From positions 310,001 through 374,000 of the forward strand of contig QOQU01000004.1 in the NCBI GenBank assembly GCA_003327455.1: a stretch of 64,000 bases of DNA, in the 5' to 3' direction. The translations under genes and the position numbers were made by a program. Numbering within the stretch: the stretch's first letter is position 1; the number at the start of each line of letters is the position of its first letter. The notes under the pieces were generated by a model. That model saw only the letters and a program-made list of their open reading frames with translations, was not told the origin of the DNA and ran no database searches. Below are positions 1-7,636 of the stretch, in pieces. Origin of the DNA: Anaerolineae bacterium (GTDB lineage Bacteria > Chloroflexota > Anaerolineae > Anaerolineales > UBA4823).

Positions 1-70
1 CGCCGAATACGACCCCATTCGACTTGCCATCCAGGCTTCTGGCTTTAAGATCGAAGACCTCGGTCAATAA
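1..70 (+). CDS. C-terminal end of a probable phosphonate-type ABC substrate-binding protein (partial)
   Basis: Only the last 22 codons are inside the window, ending in KIEDLGQ and a TAA stop. The fragment itself carries no diagnostic motif. Its position directly upstream of phnC and phnE, on the same strand, suggests the periplasmic or lipoprotein binding protein (PhnD type) of the same transporter. The identity is inferred from context only. Confidence 0.5.
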   Translation, partial: AEYDPIRLAIQASGFKIEDLGQ

Positions 71-83
71 CTGCTGGTCTGCT

Positions 84-119
84 AAAGTCGGACAGAAGCA
101 AACCTTCTGTCCGACTTTT
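84..119 (+). terminator. Intrinsic terminator between the binding-protein gene and phnC
   Basis: A 15-bp perfect inverted repeat (AAAGTCGGACAGAAG, 84-98, pairing with 104-118) with a 5-nt loop runs directly into a short T run. It lies between the stop of the upstream gene and the phnC start. Such a partial terminator would let the binding protein be made in excess over the ATPase and permease; that role is an inference. Confidence 0.8.
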
Positions 120-136
120 CGATTAAAATTCACCTG

Positions 137-889
137 ATGTTAGAGGTACGCAATCTGACCAAAATTTATGAAGGGGGCGTGCTGGCGCTCAATCGGGTTA
201 GCTTTCAAGTCCCCCCAGGGCAATTCTTAGCCATCATCGGCTTGAGTGGTTCAGGCAAATCGACTCTGCTCCGTTGTATCAATCGCCTGATCGAGCCAAC
301 CGAAGGCAAAGTCATCTGGAATGGGGTGGATATTACCGCTGCTTCGCCGCAAGAACTGCGCCTCATCCGACGCAAGATCGGCATGGTCTTTCAAAACTTC
401 AACCTGGTCTATCGCTCGAAAGTGATCACCAATGTCCTGTCGGGGCGGCTGGGCTATATCAACCCGGCCTGGAGTCTGCTCAACCGCTTCTCCAAAGAGG
501 ATATCCAGAAAGCCCTGCAACAACTGGAGCGGGTGGGGATTGCCGATAAAGCCTATCAGCGAGCAGATGAATTGAGCGGCGGACAACAGCAACGCGTCGG
601 CATCGCCCGCGCTTTGATGCAAGACCCTGAAATGATCCTGGCGGATGAGCCGGTTGCCAGTTTAGACCCGGTGCTCGCCCACAGTATCATGCGCTATCTG
701 GAGCAAATCAACAAAGAGGATGGGGTCACCGTGCTGTGTAGTCTGCACTTTTTAGACCTGGTTCATCGCTACGCCGATCGGGTAATCGCCTTAAACAACG
801 GCAATCTGGTCTTCGAGGGATTACCTCAGGAGATTGATGACCAGAAGTTCAAAGAAATCTACGGGCGCGAAGCGGAGAGAATTGGCTGA
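137..889 (+). CDS. phnC: Phosphonate ABC transporter ATP-binding protein
   Basis: ATPase that powers import of phosphonates or related oxyanions (phosphate, phosphite) through PhnE. The 250-residue protein has a complete ABC cassette: Walker A GLSGSGKS (35-42), Q-loop around residue 86, signature LSGGQ (146-150) followed by [10 protein letters not shown], Walker B MILADEP (166-172) and a SLD D-loop. Length and sequence style match PhnC, including the [18 protein letters not shown] stretch typical of that family. The start ATG has no clear Shine-Dalgarno sequence, and it lies just behind a terminator hairpin. The stop overlaps the phnE start (TGATG). The exact substrate (phosphonate, phosphite or phosphate) cannot be told from the sequence. 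Confidence 0.93.
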   Translation: MLEVRNLTKIYEGGVLALNRVSFQVPPGQFLAIIGLSGSGKSTLLRCINRLIEPTEGKVIWNGVDITAASPQELRLIRRKIGMVFQNFNLVYRSKVITNVLSGRLGYINPAWSLLNRFSKEDIQKALQQLERVGIADKAYQRADELSGGQQQRVGIARALMQDPEMILADEPVASLDPVLAHSIMRYLEQINKEDGVTVLCSLHFLDLVHRYADRVIALNNGNLVFEGLPQEIDDQKFKEIYGREAERIG

Positions 890-2721
890 TGGAAAAGAAA
901 GGCAAAGCCTCGCTCTGGAAATCGCTCCGGTTAGGTTTCGCTATTCTGGCAGTTTTAGTGATCTATGCCTATGGTTTTCAAGTGACCAAGGTTGATTTAG
1001 CCGAATTCCGCAAGGAGAGCCGTCAGGATAGCCGGATCCGTGTGATGCGTGCCCTCGCCCGCCCGGATATCTTCGAATATGATCAGGAAGAATTTACCGT
1101 TCTCGCCCCCATTTACGTCCCCTGTCCGAACCAGCCTGTGCAGGTTCCCCCACCCGACTCTTCGCAACCCCACCTCGTTATCCCTTCCCATTGCGGCAAA
1201 CCTAACGAAAGTATCCAGGTTGAGGGTTATAACTTTCCACCCAACGTCAAAGGGCCAATCTTCTTTGTGCCCTCTTCCGATCCCAATTCGACCCTCACCC
1301 TGCAACGCGGCAACATTGAGACCGATTCGCAGGGGCGCTTCATCACAACCATTCGCCTCCCTAACCGCCCGAGCGATGACATCCAGTACCTCAAAGTCAT
1401 CACGCGGCGCAACGTCGGTCTGCCGCGCTTTAGCCAGACCGCCAGAGAGACCTGGGACAAAATCATCGAAACCATCTTTCTGGCATTGCTGGCAACCACC
1501 ATCGGCACAGTCTTTTCCGTGCCAATTAGCTTCTTTGCAGCGCGCAACCTGATGAAAGACGTTAAAAGCCCGCTGACCAGCATTAGCCTGGCAGCATTGG
1601 GCTGGCCGCTTGGCATTGGGTTGGGCTTGAGTGTTGCCCGCTTGATTCAGACAATTGTTGCCCGCTGGCAGGGTCAAAGCCTGATCTCTTCGTTCCTGTT
1701 CGTCGGGTTTGCCTTGCTGGGGATGCTCCTGCTGCGTTGGGCAGTGTTCGACCCTGGCCGCGAACAGGATAACCGCACGCTGAAAGTCCTGCGTTTGCTG
1801 GCCCAGGTGACCGGACTGATGGCGCTGGTGCTGGCTTTCTTCGCCCTGAGCCAGGTGGGCATCACAGTGGGCTTTTCCCTGGCGCGTCGCCTGGGAAGCT
1901 TTGCCTTTCTGGGCAACTTTCTCGCCCAACTCTCCGATGTGATGACCGTTTTATTAACTCCGGCGATTGCACTTGCCGGCGGCGCGTGGGTGGGCAGTCT
2001 GGGCGGACAAATGGGCACAAAGTGGAACGACACCCTTCCCGCAGGAGTGGTCAGGTTGCTCAACGGACTGCTAAGCGCGCTGGCTGCCGCGCTCTTATCG
2101 GGCTTATTGGGCTGGGGAATTGGCTGGCTGTATGAAATCAGGCAGGTGGAATTTACACTCTATTACCCAGCCATGGGTGGCGCCCTGCTGGGCATCCTTC
2201 TTGCTCTCTTCACCCAACCCAAGCAACCTTTACCGATTGGACTGGTGGTCTACACCATCACCCGCACCACTCTCAACGCCGTGCGCTCCATCGAGGCTTT
2301 GATTATGGCGATTGTGGCTGTGATTTGGGTGGGGATTGGACCGTTTGCGGGTGTGCTGGCGTTGGGCTTGCATACCATCGCTTCGCTGGCTAAGTTATAT
2401 TCGGAGCAGGTAGAGTCAATTTTGCCCGGGCCCATCGAAGCCATCACGGCAACCGGCGCCACTCGCCTGCAAACCATCGTTTACGCCGTGATTCCGCAAA
2501 TACTTCCACCCTATATCTCCTTCACCATGTACCGCTGGGATATCAATGTACGCATGTCCACCATTATCGGCTTTGCCGGCGGTGGTGGGATTGGTTTCCT
2601 GCTCATTCAAAACATCAACCTTCTCAACTACCGGGCTGCCAGCACCCAAATGCTCGCCATTGCCATTGTGGTCGCCGCGATGGATTATCTGAGTTCGGCA
2701 ATGCGGGAGCGATTCGTCTAA
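889..2721 (+). CDS. phnE: Phosphonate ABC transporter permease with an extracytoplasmic Ig-like insert
   Basis: Membrane component of the transporter powered by PhnC. The 610-residue protein is about twice the usual PhnE length. One N-terminal membrane helix (about 13-32) is followed by an extracytoplasmic segment (about 40-185) with two cysteines (C79, C102) and an Ig-like beta-sandwich pattern (VEGYNFPPN ... TDSQGRFITTIRLP). Several membrane helices then follow, and the C-terminal third holds the PhnE permease signature: an EAITATGATRLQ coupling loop and the VRMSTIIGFAGGGGIGF motif. Translation is coupled to phnC by a TGATG overlap. The insert may bind ligand or contact the binding protein, but nothing in the sequence proves this. 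Confidence 0.88.
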   Translation: MEKKGKASLWKSLRLGFAILAVLVIYAYGFQVTKVDLAEFRKESRQDSRIRVMRALARPDIFEYDQEEFTVLAPIYVPCPNQPVQVPPPDSSQPHLVIPSHCGKPNESIQVEGYNFPPNVKGPIFFVPSSDPNSTLTLQRGNIETDSQGRFITTIRLPNRPSDDIQYLKVITRRNVGLPRFSQTARETWDKIIETIFLALLATTIGTVFSVPISFFAARNLMKDVKSPLTSISLAALGWPLGIGLGLSVARLIQTIVARWQGQSLISSFLFVGFALLGMLLLRWAVFDPGREQDNRTLKVLRLLAQVTGLMALVLAFFALSQVGITVGFSLARRLGSFAFLGNFLAQLSDVMTVLLTPAIALAGGAWVGSLGGQMGTKWNDTLPAGVVRLLNGLLSALAAALLSGLLGWGIGWLYEIRQVEFTLYYPAMGGALLGILLALFTQPKQPLPIGLVVYTITRTTLNAVRSIEALIMAIVAVIWVGIGPFAGVLALGLHTIASLAKLYSEQVESILPGPIEAITATGATRLQTIVYAVIPQILPPYISFTMYRWDINVRMSTIIGFAGGGGIGFLLIQNINLLNYRAASTQMLAIAIVVAAMDYLSSAMRERFV

Positions 2722-2737
2722 TAGAAAGGTTTATCCT

Positions 2738-3181
2738 GTGGATATCTGGAAGTTTCAACGCCTGATTCTGCAGCGCCTGATCATCTGGGTTGGTATTTCC
2801 ATTGCGCTCGGGCTGGCTTTTCTGCTCTTCCGCAATGAATACTGGAATGGGATGGCGATCCAGTTCATTGCCTGGGCGATCGTCAATCTTGCCATCGCTC
2901 TTTTTGGCAAACGCAGCCTCGATCGCCGCTATGCCAGCCTGAAGAAAGCCGAGCGACAGGCGCAGGCAGAAGTCGAACGCAACAAACTGGTGCGTACACT
3001 CTGGGTTAACACCATTTTGGATGCGCTGTATATCATCGGCGGTCGCCTGGTGATGATTTTCCTGGGTAAGGATTCCTTGCTATGGCAGGGAATGGGTTTA
3101 GGGATCATTTTACAGGGTAGTTTTTTGTTCTTTTTCGATCTGATTCATGCTCGTCTGGCGGCGAATATCGCCGTGAAGTGA
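2738..3181 (+). CDS. Small membrane protein of unknown function
   Basis: A 147-residue protein starting at GTG, with AGAAAGG about 8 nt upstream. It has four predicted membrane helices (about 13-31, 38-55, 90-108 and 115-135) separated by a charged cytoplasmic stretch (KRSLDRRYASLKKAERQAQ) that may form a short coiled coil. The gene follows phnE by 16 nt and could be co-transcribed. I recognise no catalytic motif; it resembles the short four-helix membrane proteins of unknown function found in Chloroflexota. Confidence 0.7.
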   Translation: MDIWKFQRLILQRLIIWVGISIALGLAFLLFRNEYWNGMAIQFIAWAIVNLAIALFGKRSLDRRYASLKKAERQAQAEVERNKLVRTLWVNTILDALYIIGGRLVMIFLGKDSLLWQGMGLGIILQGSFLFFFDLIHARLAANIAVK

Positions 3182-3187
3182 AAAAGC

Positions 3188-3931
3188 GTGAAAGAGACGG
3201 TTGTCCACCAACTGCTTGCTCTCAATCGTCAATTCTACGAGCGCTTTGCCCAGCCTTTCTCGCAAACCCGTTCTCGCTTGCAGCCCGGAGTCAGAAAGTG
3301 TCTGCCGGATCTCATCCAGACCCGATCGTTGCTCGATTTTGGCTGCGGGAACGGTGAATTGTTTTTTTCCTTACACCGGGCTGGTTTTCAAGGCAACTAT
3401 TTAGGGCTGGATTTCAGTCTGGCTCTGCTGGAAATTGCCGCCCAACGCTGGGTAGAAATAACGCACCGCAACCGCCAGGAAGCGCCGTTTCGAGCCATAG
3501 ATGTTACCCGGACAGGCTGGCAGGAGGTCCTGGGTGGAGAGGCTTTTGCAACGATCACTGCTTTTGCCGTTTTGCATCACCTGCCGTCGGTGGAATTGCG
3601 CCTGCAGGTACTCCAAACCCTGAGAACGCTTCTGCCGCAAACTGAGCAAGGTCTGCTCTATCTTTCAAACTGGCAATTTCTAAACAGCTCGCGTTACCGC
3701 CAGCGCATTCAACCCTGGGAGACGATTGGGCTGGCAACCGATGAGATTGAAAACGGCGACTATCTGCTGGACTGGCGGGAGGGTGGACGCGGCTTGCGGT
3801 ATGTTCACCATTTCAGTGAAGACGAACTCACGCAACTCGCTGTCCAGAGCGGGTTTCAGGTGATTGAATCGTTTTACAGTGATGGAAGGGAAGGCAATTT
3901 AGCCATTTATCAGGTGTGGCGGAAAGCCTGA
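3188..3931 (+). CDS. Class I SAM-dependent methyltransferase, Trm9-like
   Basis: A 247-residue protein starting at GTG, 6 nt after the previous stop. The SAM-binding motif I is LDFGCGNGE (49-57), an acidic end of strand 2 follows (LGLDFS), and the post-motif region contains FAVLHHLPS, typical of class I methyltransferases. The N-terminal NRQFYERFAQPFSQTR stretch resembles the tRNA wobble-uridine methyltransferase Trm9/ALKBH8 group. A tRNA substrate is therefore possible, but the sequence shows only the methyltransferase fold. Confidence 0.8.
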   Translation: MKETVVHQLLALNRQFYERFAQPFSQTRSRLQPGVRKCLPDLIQTRSLLDFGCGNGELFFSLHRAGFQGNYLGLDFSLALLEIAAQRWVEITHRNRQEAPFRAIDVTRTGWQEVLGGEAFATITAFAVLHHLPSVELRLQVLQTLRTLLPQTEQGLLYLSNWQFLNSSRYRQRIQPWETIGLATDEIENGDYLLDWREGGRGLRYVHHFSEDELTQLAVQSGFQVIESFYSDGREGNLAIYQVWRKA

Positions 3932-3985
3932 TCCCCCCACCCGCCCATAGGGGGTGTTTGAGGGCAGGGCTGCCACCAAAGAAAA

Positions 3986-4058
3986 TGCCCCCAACGAGGT
4001 TCGAACTCGTGTTTTAGCCTTGAGAGGGCTACGTCCTGGGCCACTAGACGATGGGGGC
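3986..4058 (-). tRNA. tRNA-Glu (CTC anticodon)
   Basis: Read on the minus strand, the gene begins GCCCCCA and ends TGGGGGC plus an unpaired A, giving a perfect 7-bp acceptor stem. The anticodon arm is TAGCC-CTCTCAA-GGCTA, so the anticodon is CTC, reading the GAG glutamate codon. The T arm is ACGAG-TTCGAAC-CTCGT. The CCA end is not encoded. The neighbouring protein genes both lie on the other strand. Confidence 0.95.
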
Positions 4059-4167
4059 AAACGCTGAAATTTTACCATAAAATTTGCCGGGAAGGGGGGT
4101 ATCATCCCTGGAAGCAACCCATTGCAAAAACAATTCCTCACTCGCAGACAAGTCGGCTTAAAAATGG

Positions 4168-4197
4168 TTGACTCCTTGACCATCCTTGAATTATGAT
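4168..4197 (+). promoter_or_regulatory. Sigma70-type promoter for the rhodanese gene
   Basis: TTGACT (4168-4173) and TATGAT (4192-4197) are separated by 18 nt, giving a start of transcription near 4204. This supports the ATG at 4228 rather than an upstream TTG as the start of the downstream gene. Confidence 0.65.
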
Positions 4198-4227
4198 AAA
4201 GATAACCTTTCCTCATCGGGAGCCAGA

Positions 4228-4698
4228 ATGACGAAGAAATCTTCTCCGCATAAAAAAACCGCCAAAAAAACTGCTCGCCAAAGCACACCTTCCCTGCTCG
4301 TCTGGGTGGTTCTTGGTGTTGTGGCAGTCCTGGTCATCTATGGCATCTATCAGCAAATTGCCTATGCCAATCGGCACGCAACCCGCATACCCGAAATTAA
4401 CGTCGAGCAGGCGTATGAAAAATATCAACAGAACGCCTTCATTCTGGATGTGCGTCAACCCGAAGAGTGGAACGAAGGGCATATCCCCAATGCCACCCTC
4501 ATTCCGCTCGATCAACTGGCTCAGCGGGTGAACGAACTGCCGCGTGACCGCGAAATTGTGGTTGTCTGTCGTTCGGGCAATCGCAGCCGCGAAGGCACCT
4601 TAATCCTGTTAGAAAACGGCTTCAAGCAAGTCAGTTCCATGGCTGGTGGGATACTTGATTGGTCAGCAAAGGGTTATCCGCTGGTTCAGGGACCTTAA
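4228..4698 (+). CDS. Membrane-anchored rhodanese-like sulfurtransferase
   Basis: A 156-residue protein. A lysine-rich N-terminus (1-20) precedes one membrane helix (about 22-43), and a single rhodanese domain (about 58-154) follows. The substrate-binding motif LDVRQPEEWNEGHIPNA and the active loop CRSGNRS, with catalytic Cys114, are intact. The likely role is transfer of sulfane sulfur at the outer membrane face. The ATG at 4228 is chosen because it has GGGAG upstream and lies downstream of a good promoter; an in-frame TTG at 4186 would add 14 residues but lies on the promoter. Confidence 0.85.
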   Translation: MTKKSSPHKKTAKKTARQSTPSLLVWVVLGVVAVLVIYGIYQQIAYANRHATRIPEINVEQAYEKYQQNAFILDVRQPEEWNEGHIPNATLIPLDQLAQRVNELPRDREIVVVCRSGNRSREGTLILLENGFKQVSSMAGGILDWSAKGYPLVQGP

Positions 4699-4704
4699 GC
4701 GACG

Positions 4705-5643
4705 ATGAAAAAACGGTTTGAGGGTTGTCTGCTCGGTTTAGCCTGCGGGGATGCGCTGGGCGCAGCGGTGGAATTCCAGCTGCCGGGCAGTTTCATGCCT
4801 CTAACCGAAATGGTGGGAGGAGGACCGTTCAATTTAGCGGCCGGGCAGTGGACGGACGATACCGCGATGGCGTTGTGCCTGGCGGATAGCCTGATCCAAT
4901 GCGGGGGCTTCGATGCGCGTGACCAGATGGAGCGTTACTGTCGCTGGCGAGATGAGGGCTTGTGGAGCAGCACAGGGGTCTGCTTCGACATCGGCTATAC
5001 CACTGCCGCCGCCCTGCGGCGCTTTGAACAAACCGGTGACCCGTATGCCGGCTCGACCGATCCTCTGACCTCTGGCAACGGTTCGTTGATGCGCCTTGCC
5101 CCAATCCCCATGTTTTATGTCGAAGATTTGCAAAAAGTCGCCTATTATGCAGTCGAGAGTTCGCGCACCACGCACGCTTCGCGTGAAGCCGTGGATGCCT
5201 GCCGCCTGTTTGCGGTCATGGTGGCACTGGCTTTACGCGGTGAACCCAAACACGTTATCCTCCTGGAAACCTACGCCCGCTATTTTGAAAGCGAAGATTT
5301 AGCCCCTGCCATCGCCGAGATTGCTCAGGGGAGCTATCTCCGCAAGAAAGAATCGGATTTGATCGCCAATGGATATGTGGTCAATACCTTGCAGGCTGCC
5401 TTGTGGAGCTTCTGGCAGGCAGAGAATTTTCGTCAGGCAGTTTTGCTGGCTGCCAATTTGGGTTACGATTCGGATACCACGGCGGCAGTGTGTGGGCAGA
5501 TCGCCGGAGCCTTCTATGGGGTGGAAAAAATCCCGCGCAGCTGGTTGAGCTGTCTGGCACGGGCAACGGAGATTCGCCATTTAGCCGATCAGCTTTACGA
5601 GTTGCGCTGGCGTCCCACGCCGCAGCATGATCTTTTGTCATAA
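4705..5643 (+). CDS. ADP-ribosylglycohydrolase family protein (DraG/ARH type)
   Basis: A 312-residue enzyme that removes ADP-ribose from a protein or other acceptor, using two metal ions. The N-terminal GCLLGLACGDALGAAVE, the WTDDTAM motif (49-55) and the C-terminal GYDSDTTAAVCGQIAGA motif provide the metal-binding aspartates and threonines of the family. It begins 6 nt after the rhodanese stop, so the two are probably co-transcribed. No partner ADP-ribosyltransferase is visible in the window, so the substrate is unknown. Confidence 0.9.
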   Translation: MKKRFEGCLLGLACGDALGAAVEFQLPGSFMPLTEMVGGGPFNLAAGQWTDDTAMALCLADSLIQCGGFDARDQMERYCRWRDEGLWSSTGVCFDIGYTTAAALRRFEQTGDPYAGSTDPLTSGNGSLMRLAPIPMFYVEDLQKVAYYAVESSRTTHASREAVDACRLFAVMVALALRGEPKHVILLETYARYFESEDLAPAIAEIAQGSYLRKKESDLIANGYVVNTLQAALWSFWQAENFRQAVLLAANLGYDSDTTAAVCGQIAGAFYGVEKIPRSWLSCLARATEIRHLADQLYELRWRPTPQHDLLS

Positions 5644-5648
5644 GCCTT

Positions 5649-5664
5649 TGTGACATTTGTCACT
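5649..5664 (+). promoter_or_regulatory. Crp/Fnr-family activator site
   Basis: TGTGA-N6-TCACT matches 9 of 10 positions of the Crp half-site consensus; the core is the inverted repeat GTGACA-TT-TGTCAC. Its centre at about 5656.5 is about 43 bp upstream of the transcription start predicted from the TATTAT box at 5688-5693. That is a class II activator position. It would put the cytochrome operon under a Crp/Fnr-type respiratory regulator; this is inferred. Confidence 0.5.
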
Positions 5665-5687
5665 TAGCGAGCCAGGAGGATTTGCGC

Positions 5688-5717
5688 TATTATTCGAATA
5701 GAACTTATTCGGATAAG
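5688..5717 (+). promoter_or_regulatory. Likely -10 box with paired operator palindromes upstream of the ArsR-type gene
   Basis: A TATTAT box (5688-5693) overlaps the perfect palindrome TATTCGAATA (5691-5700). A second related palindrome, CTTATTCGGATAAG (5704-5717, 12 of 14 positions symmetric), follows. Both share the core TATTCG-ATA and lie where a bound repressor would block transcription, so they are probable autoregulatory sites for the ArsR-family protein encoded next. Confidence 0.5.
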
Positions 5718-5742
5718 CGCATAACTTGATAGGCTGATTAGA

Positions 5743-6102
5743 ATGAGTGCCCTAAGCCCTTCCCTTTCCCAAGAAGTAAATCAACTACACGCTGATATCT
5801 GTTCAGCGCTGGCCGACCCGACCCGCATCCTCCTGCTCTACACCCTCTCCGAAAAGCCGCGCACGGTAAACGAGTTGACGGTCGAGTTTGGACTGCCTCA
5901 ATCAACCATCTCCCGTCACCTCAAGACGCTGCGCGAGCGCGGCCTGGTGCTTGCCACCCGCAAGGGTCAAATGGTGGAATATGCCCTGGCAGATGAGCGC
6001 CTGATCCAGGCTTTGGATTTGTTGCGCGAAGTGTTGCGCGATGGTGTCTTACGCCGCGCAGTTGTCGTGCAGGAATTCGAACAGAATCAAGAAAGCGAAT
6101 AA
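5743..6102 (+). CDS. ArsR/SmtB-family winged-helix regulator
   Basis: A 119-residue DNA-binding protein. The winged helix spans about residues 17-95, with the recognition helix in LPQSTISRHLKTLRERGLV and a beta-wing after it. The metal-binding ELCVCDL motif of ArsR is absent and only one cysteine is present (in ADICSALADPTR), so the classic arsenite or zinc mode of sensing is unlikely. The gene lies 10 nt upstream of the octaheme cytochrome and presumably controls it, with the palindromes at 5691-5717 as likely operators. The inducer is unknown. Confidence 0.85.
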   Translation: MSALSPSLSQEVNQLHADICSALADPTRILLLYTLSEKPRTVNELTVEFGLPQSTISRHLKTLRERGLVLATRKGQMVEYALADERLIQALDLLREVLRDGVLRRAVVVQEFEQNQESE

Positions 6103-6112
6103 AGGAGACCCG

Positions 6113-7549
6113 ATGAGAAACTTTCGCTACATCTGGCTGGTTGGACTCGCTGTAACGCTGGCGGTGATCATCATCCCGCTGGCGATCTTCTGGCCCAGGG
6201 CAGAAGCCTCGGTTGATAACCCGCGGGCGTTTTTGCCCAGGCATAAGCCCCACACCCCTCACGCCAACATCATCGAAGGCCCCTTCAACACCCCTCAGGA
6301 AGTCACGCGCACATGTTTGAAGTGTCACCCTGAAGCTGCCCAGGAGGTGATGCAAACGGTTCACTGGACCTGGGAGAGCAAGCCGGTGCCGATCCCCGGA
6401 CATGATAACGTTGTTATGGGGATTGGGAAGAAAAACCTGATCAACAACTTTTGCATCGGCATTCAGGGCAACTGGAACAAGTGCAACACCTGTCATGCTG
6501 GATATGGCTGGGCGGACAACAACTTTGATTTCAACAACCCCGAGAACGTGGATTGTCTCGCCTGCCATGCTGATATGGCAACTTACGCCAAAGCCGATTA
6601 TGGCTTACCGGCTGAGGGAGTCGACCTGGTAGCCGCAGCCAAAAGCGTGCGCAATCCAACTCGCGAGAACTGCGGCGCCTGCCACTTCGACGGCGGCGGC
6701 GGCAACGGCGTTAAACACGGTGATCTGGACGAAAGCCTCTATTTTCCATCCGAGAATCTGGATGTTCACATGGGCCGCGAAGACATGCAATGCACCGATT
6801 GTCACCGCACCGAAAAGCATCAGATTAAAGGACGCATGATTTCAGTCAGCGTGGAGGGCAGCAATCAAGTCTATTGCACCGATTGTCACAGCGAGCGCCT
6901 GCACGCCGACGAGCGCATCAATACCCACGTCAAAACGGTGGCTTGCCAGACCTGTCATGTCCCCTCCTTTGCTTTGAAAAACCCCACCAAGACTTACTGG
7001 GACTGGTCAACCGCCGGACAGGATCAACCCGAAGATCACTACACCTTTTTGAAGATCAAGGGCAACTTCATTTACGAAAAGAACGTACGCCCTACCTACC
7101 TGTGGTTCAACGAGAGCGTTTCCTATCGCTATCTGCTGGGCGATAAGATCGATCCTACCAAGCCAACCCTGTTGAATCCTCCAGCCGGCGACATTAACGA
7201 TCCCACGGCAAAAATTTTCCCCTTCAAGATTCATGTTGCCCGGCAACCCTACGACAAAGTTTATAACTATCTCCTGCAACCTTTGACAGCCGGCGAAGGC
7301 GGCTTGTGGACGACCTTCGATTGGGCAGATGCCTTGCGCAAAGGCTCAGAGTTTACCGGTTTACCCTTTAGCGGTGAGTATGATTTTGCCGAAACGTGGA
7401 TGTACTGGCCGATCACCCACATGGTACAAACCAGCCCCAACGCGCTGCAGTGCAACGATTGTCATAGCGTCAATGGGCGTTTGGACTGGCAAGCCCTTGG
7501 CTATCCCGGCGACCCCATGCAATGGGGAGGTCGCTTCAGCAATCGGTGA
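6113..7549 (+). CDS. Octaheme c-type cytochrome, tetrathionate reductase (OTR) family
   Basis: A 478-residue exported cytochrome with one N-terminal signal or anchor helix (about 5-27). Eight CXXCH heme sites are present: residues 68, 124, 148, 187, 227, 255, 278 and about 447. Number, spacing and overall length match the octaheme tetrathionate reductase family described from Shewanella. Members reduce tetrathionate, and also nitrite and hydroxylamine, in vitro. The start at 6113 is set by AAAGGAGA 5 nt upstream. The next gene supplies a membrane electron donor, and sulfur transporters follow, so a sulfur oxyanion is the most likely substrate. The in vivo substrate cannot be read from the sequence. 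Confidence 0.88.
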   Translation: MRNFRYIWLVGLAVTLAVIIIPLAIFWPRAEASVDNPRAFLPRHKPHTPHANIIEGPFNTPQEVTRTCLKCHPEAAQEVMQTVHWTWESKPVPIPGHDNVVMGIGKKNLINNFCIGIQGNWNKCNTCHAGYGWADNNFDFNNPENVDCLACHADMATYAKADYGLPAEGVDLVAAAKSVRNPTRENCGACHFDGGGGNGVKHGDLDESLYFPSENLDVHMGREDMQCTDCHRTEKHQIKGRMISVSVEGSNQVYCTDCHSERLHADERINTHVKTVACQTCHVPSFALKNPTKTYWDWSTAGQDQPEDHYTFLKIKGNFIYEKNVRPTYLWFNESVSYRYLLGDKIDPTKPTLLNPPAGDINDPTAKIFPFKIHVARQPYDKVYNYLLQPLTAGEGGLWTTFDWADALRKGSEFTGLPFSGEYDFAETWMYWPITHMVQTSPNALQCNDCHSVNGRLDWQALGYPGDPMQWGGRFSNR

Positions 7550-7636
7550 TCGCCACGCCGTTCTGGGAGAGCGAGCGACAGGGTTGCTTTCCCAGGACGG
7601 CCCCTTTCAAACCGCTTCTAAAGGATGAAAACAGCA

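Noticed and set aside
997-1929. A 310-codon antisense reading frame inside phnE
   Set aside because: It lies wholly opposite a well-supported permease gene, has low-complexity Q/R/H-rich composition and no ribosome site; it is a codon-usage shadow.
4084-4185. Second tRNA or small RNA next to tRNA-Glu
   Set aside because: No cloverleaf or conserved T-arm sequence could be drawn in this stretch.
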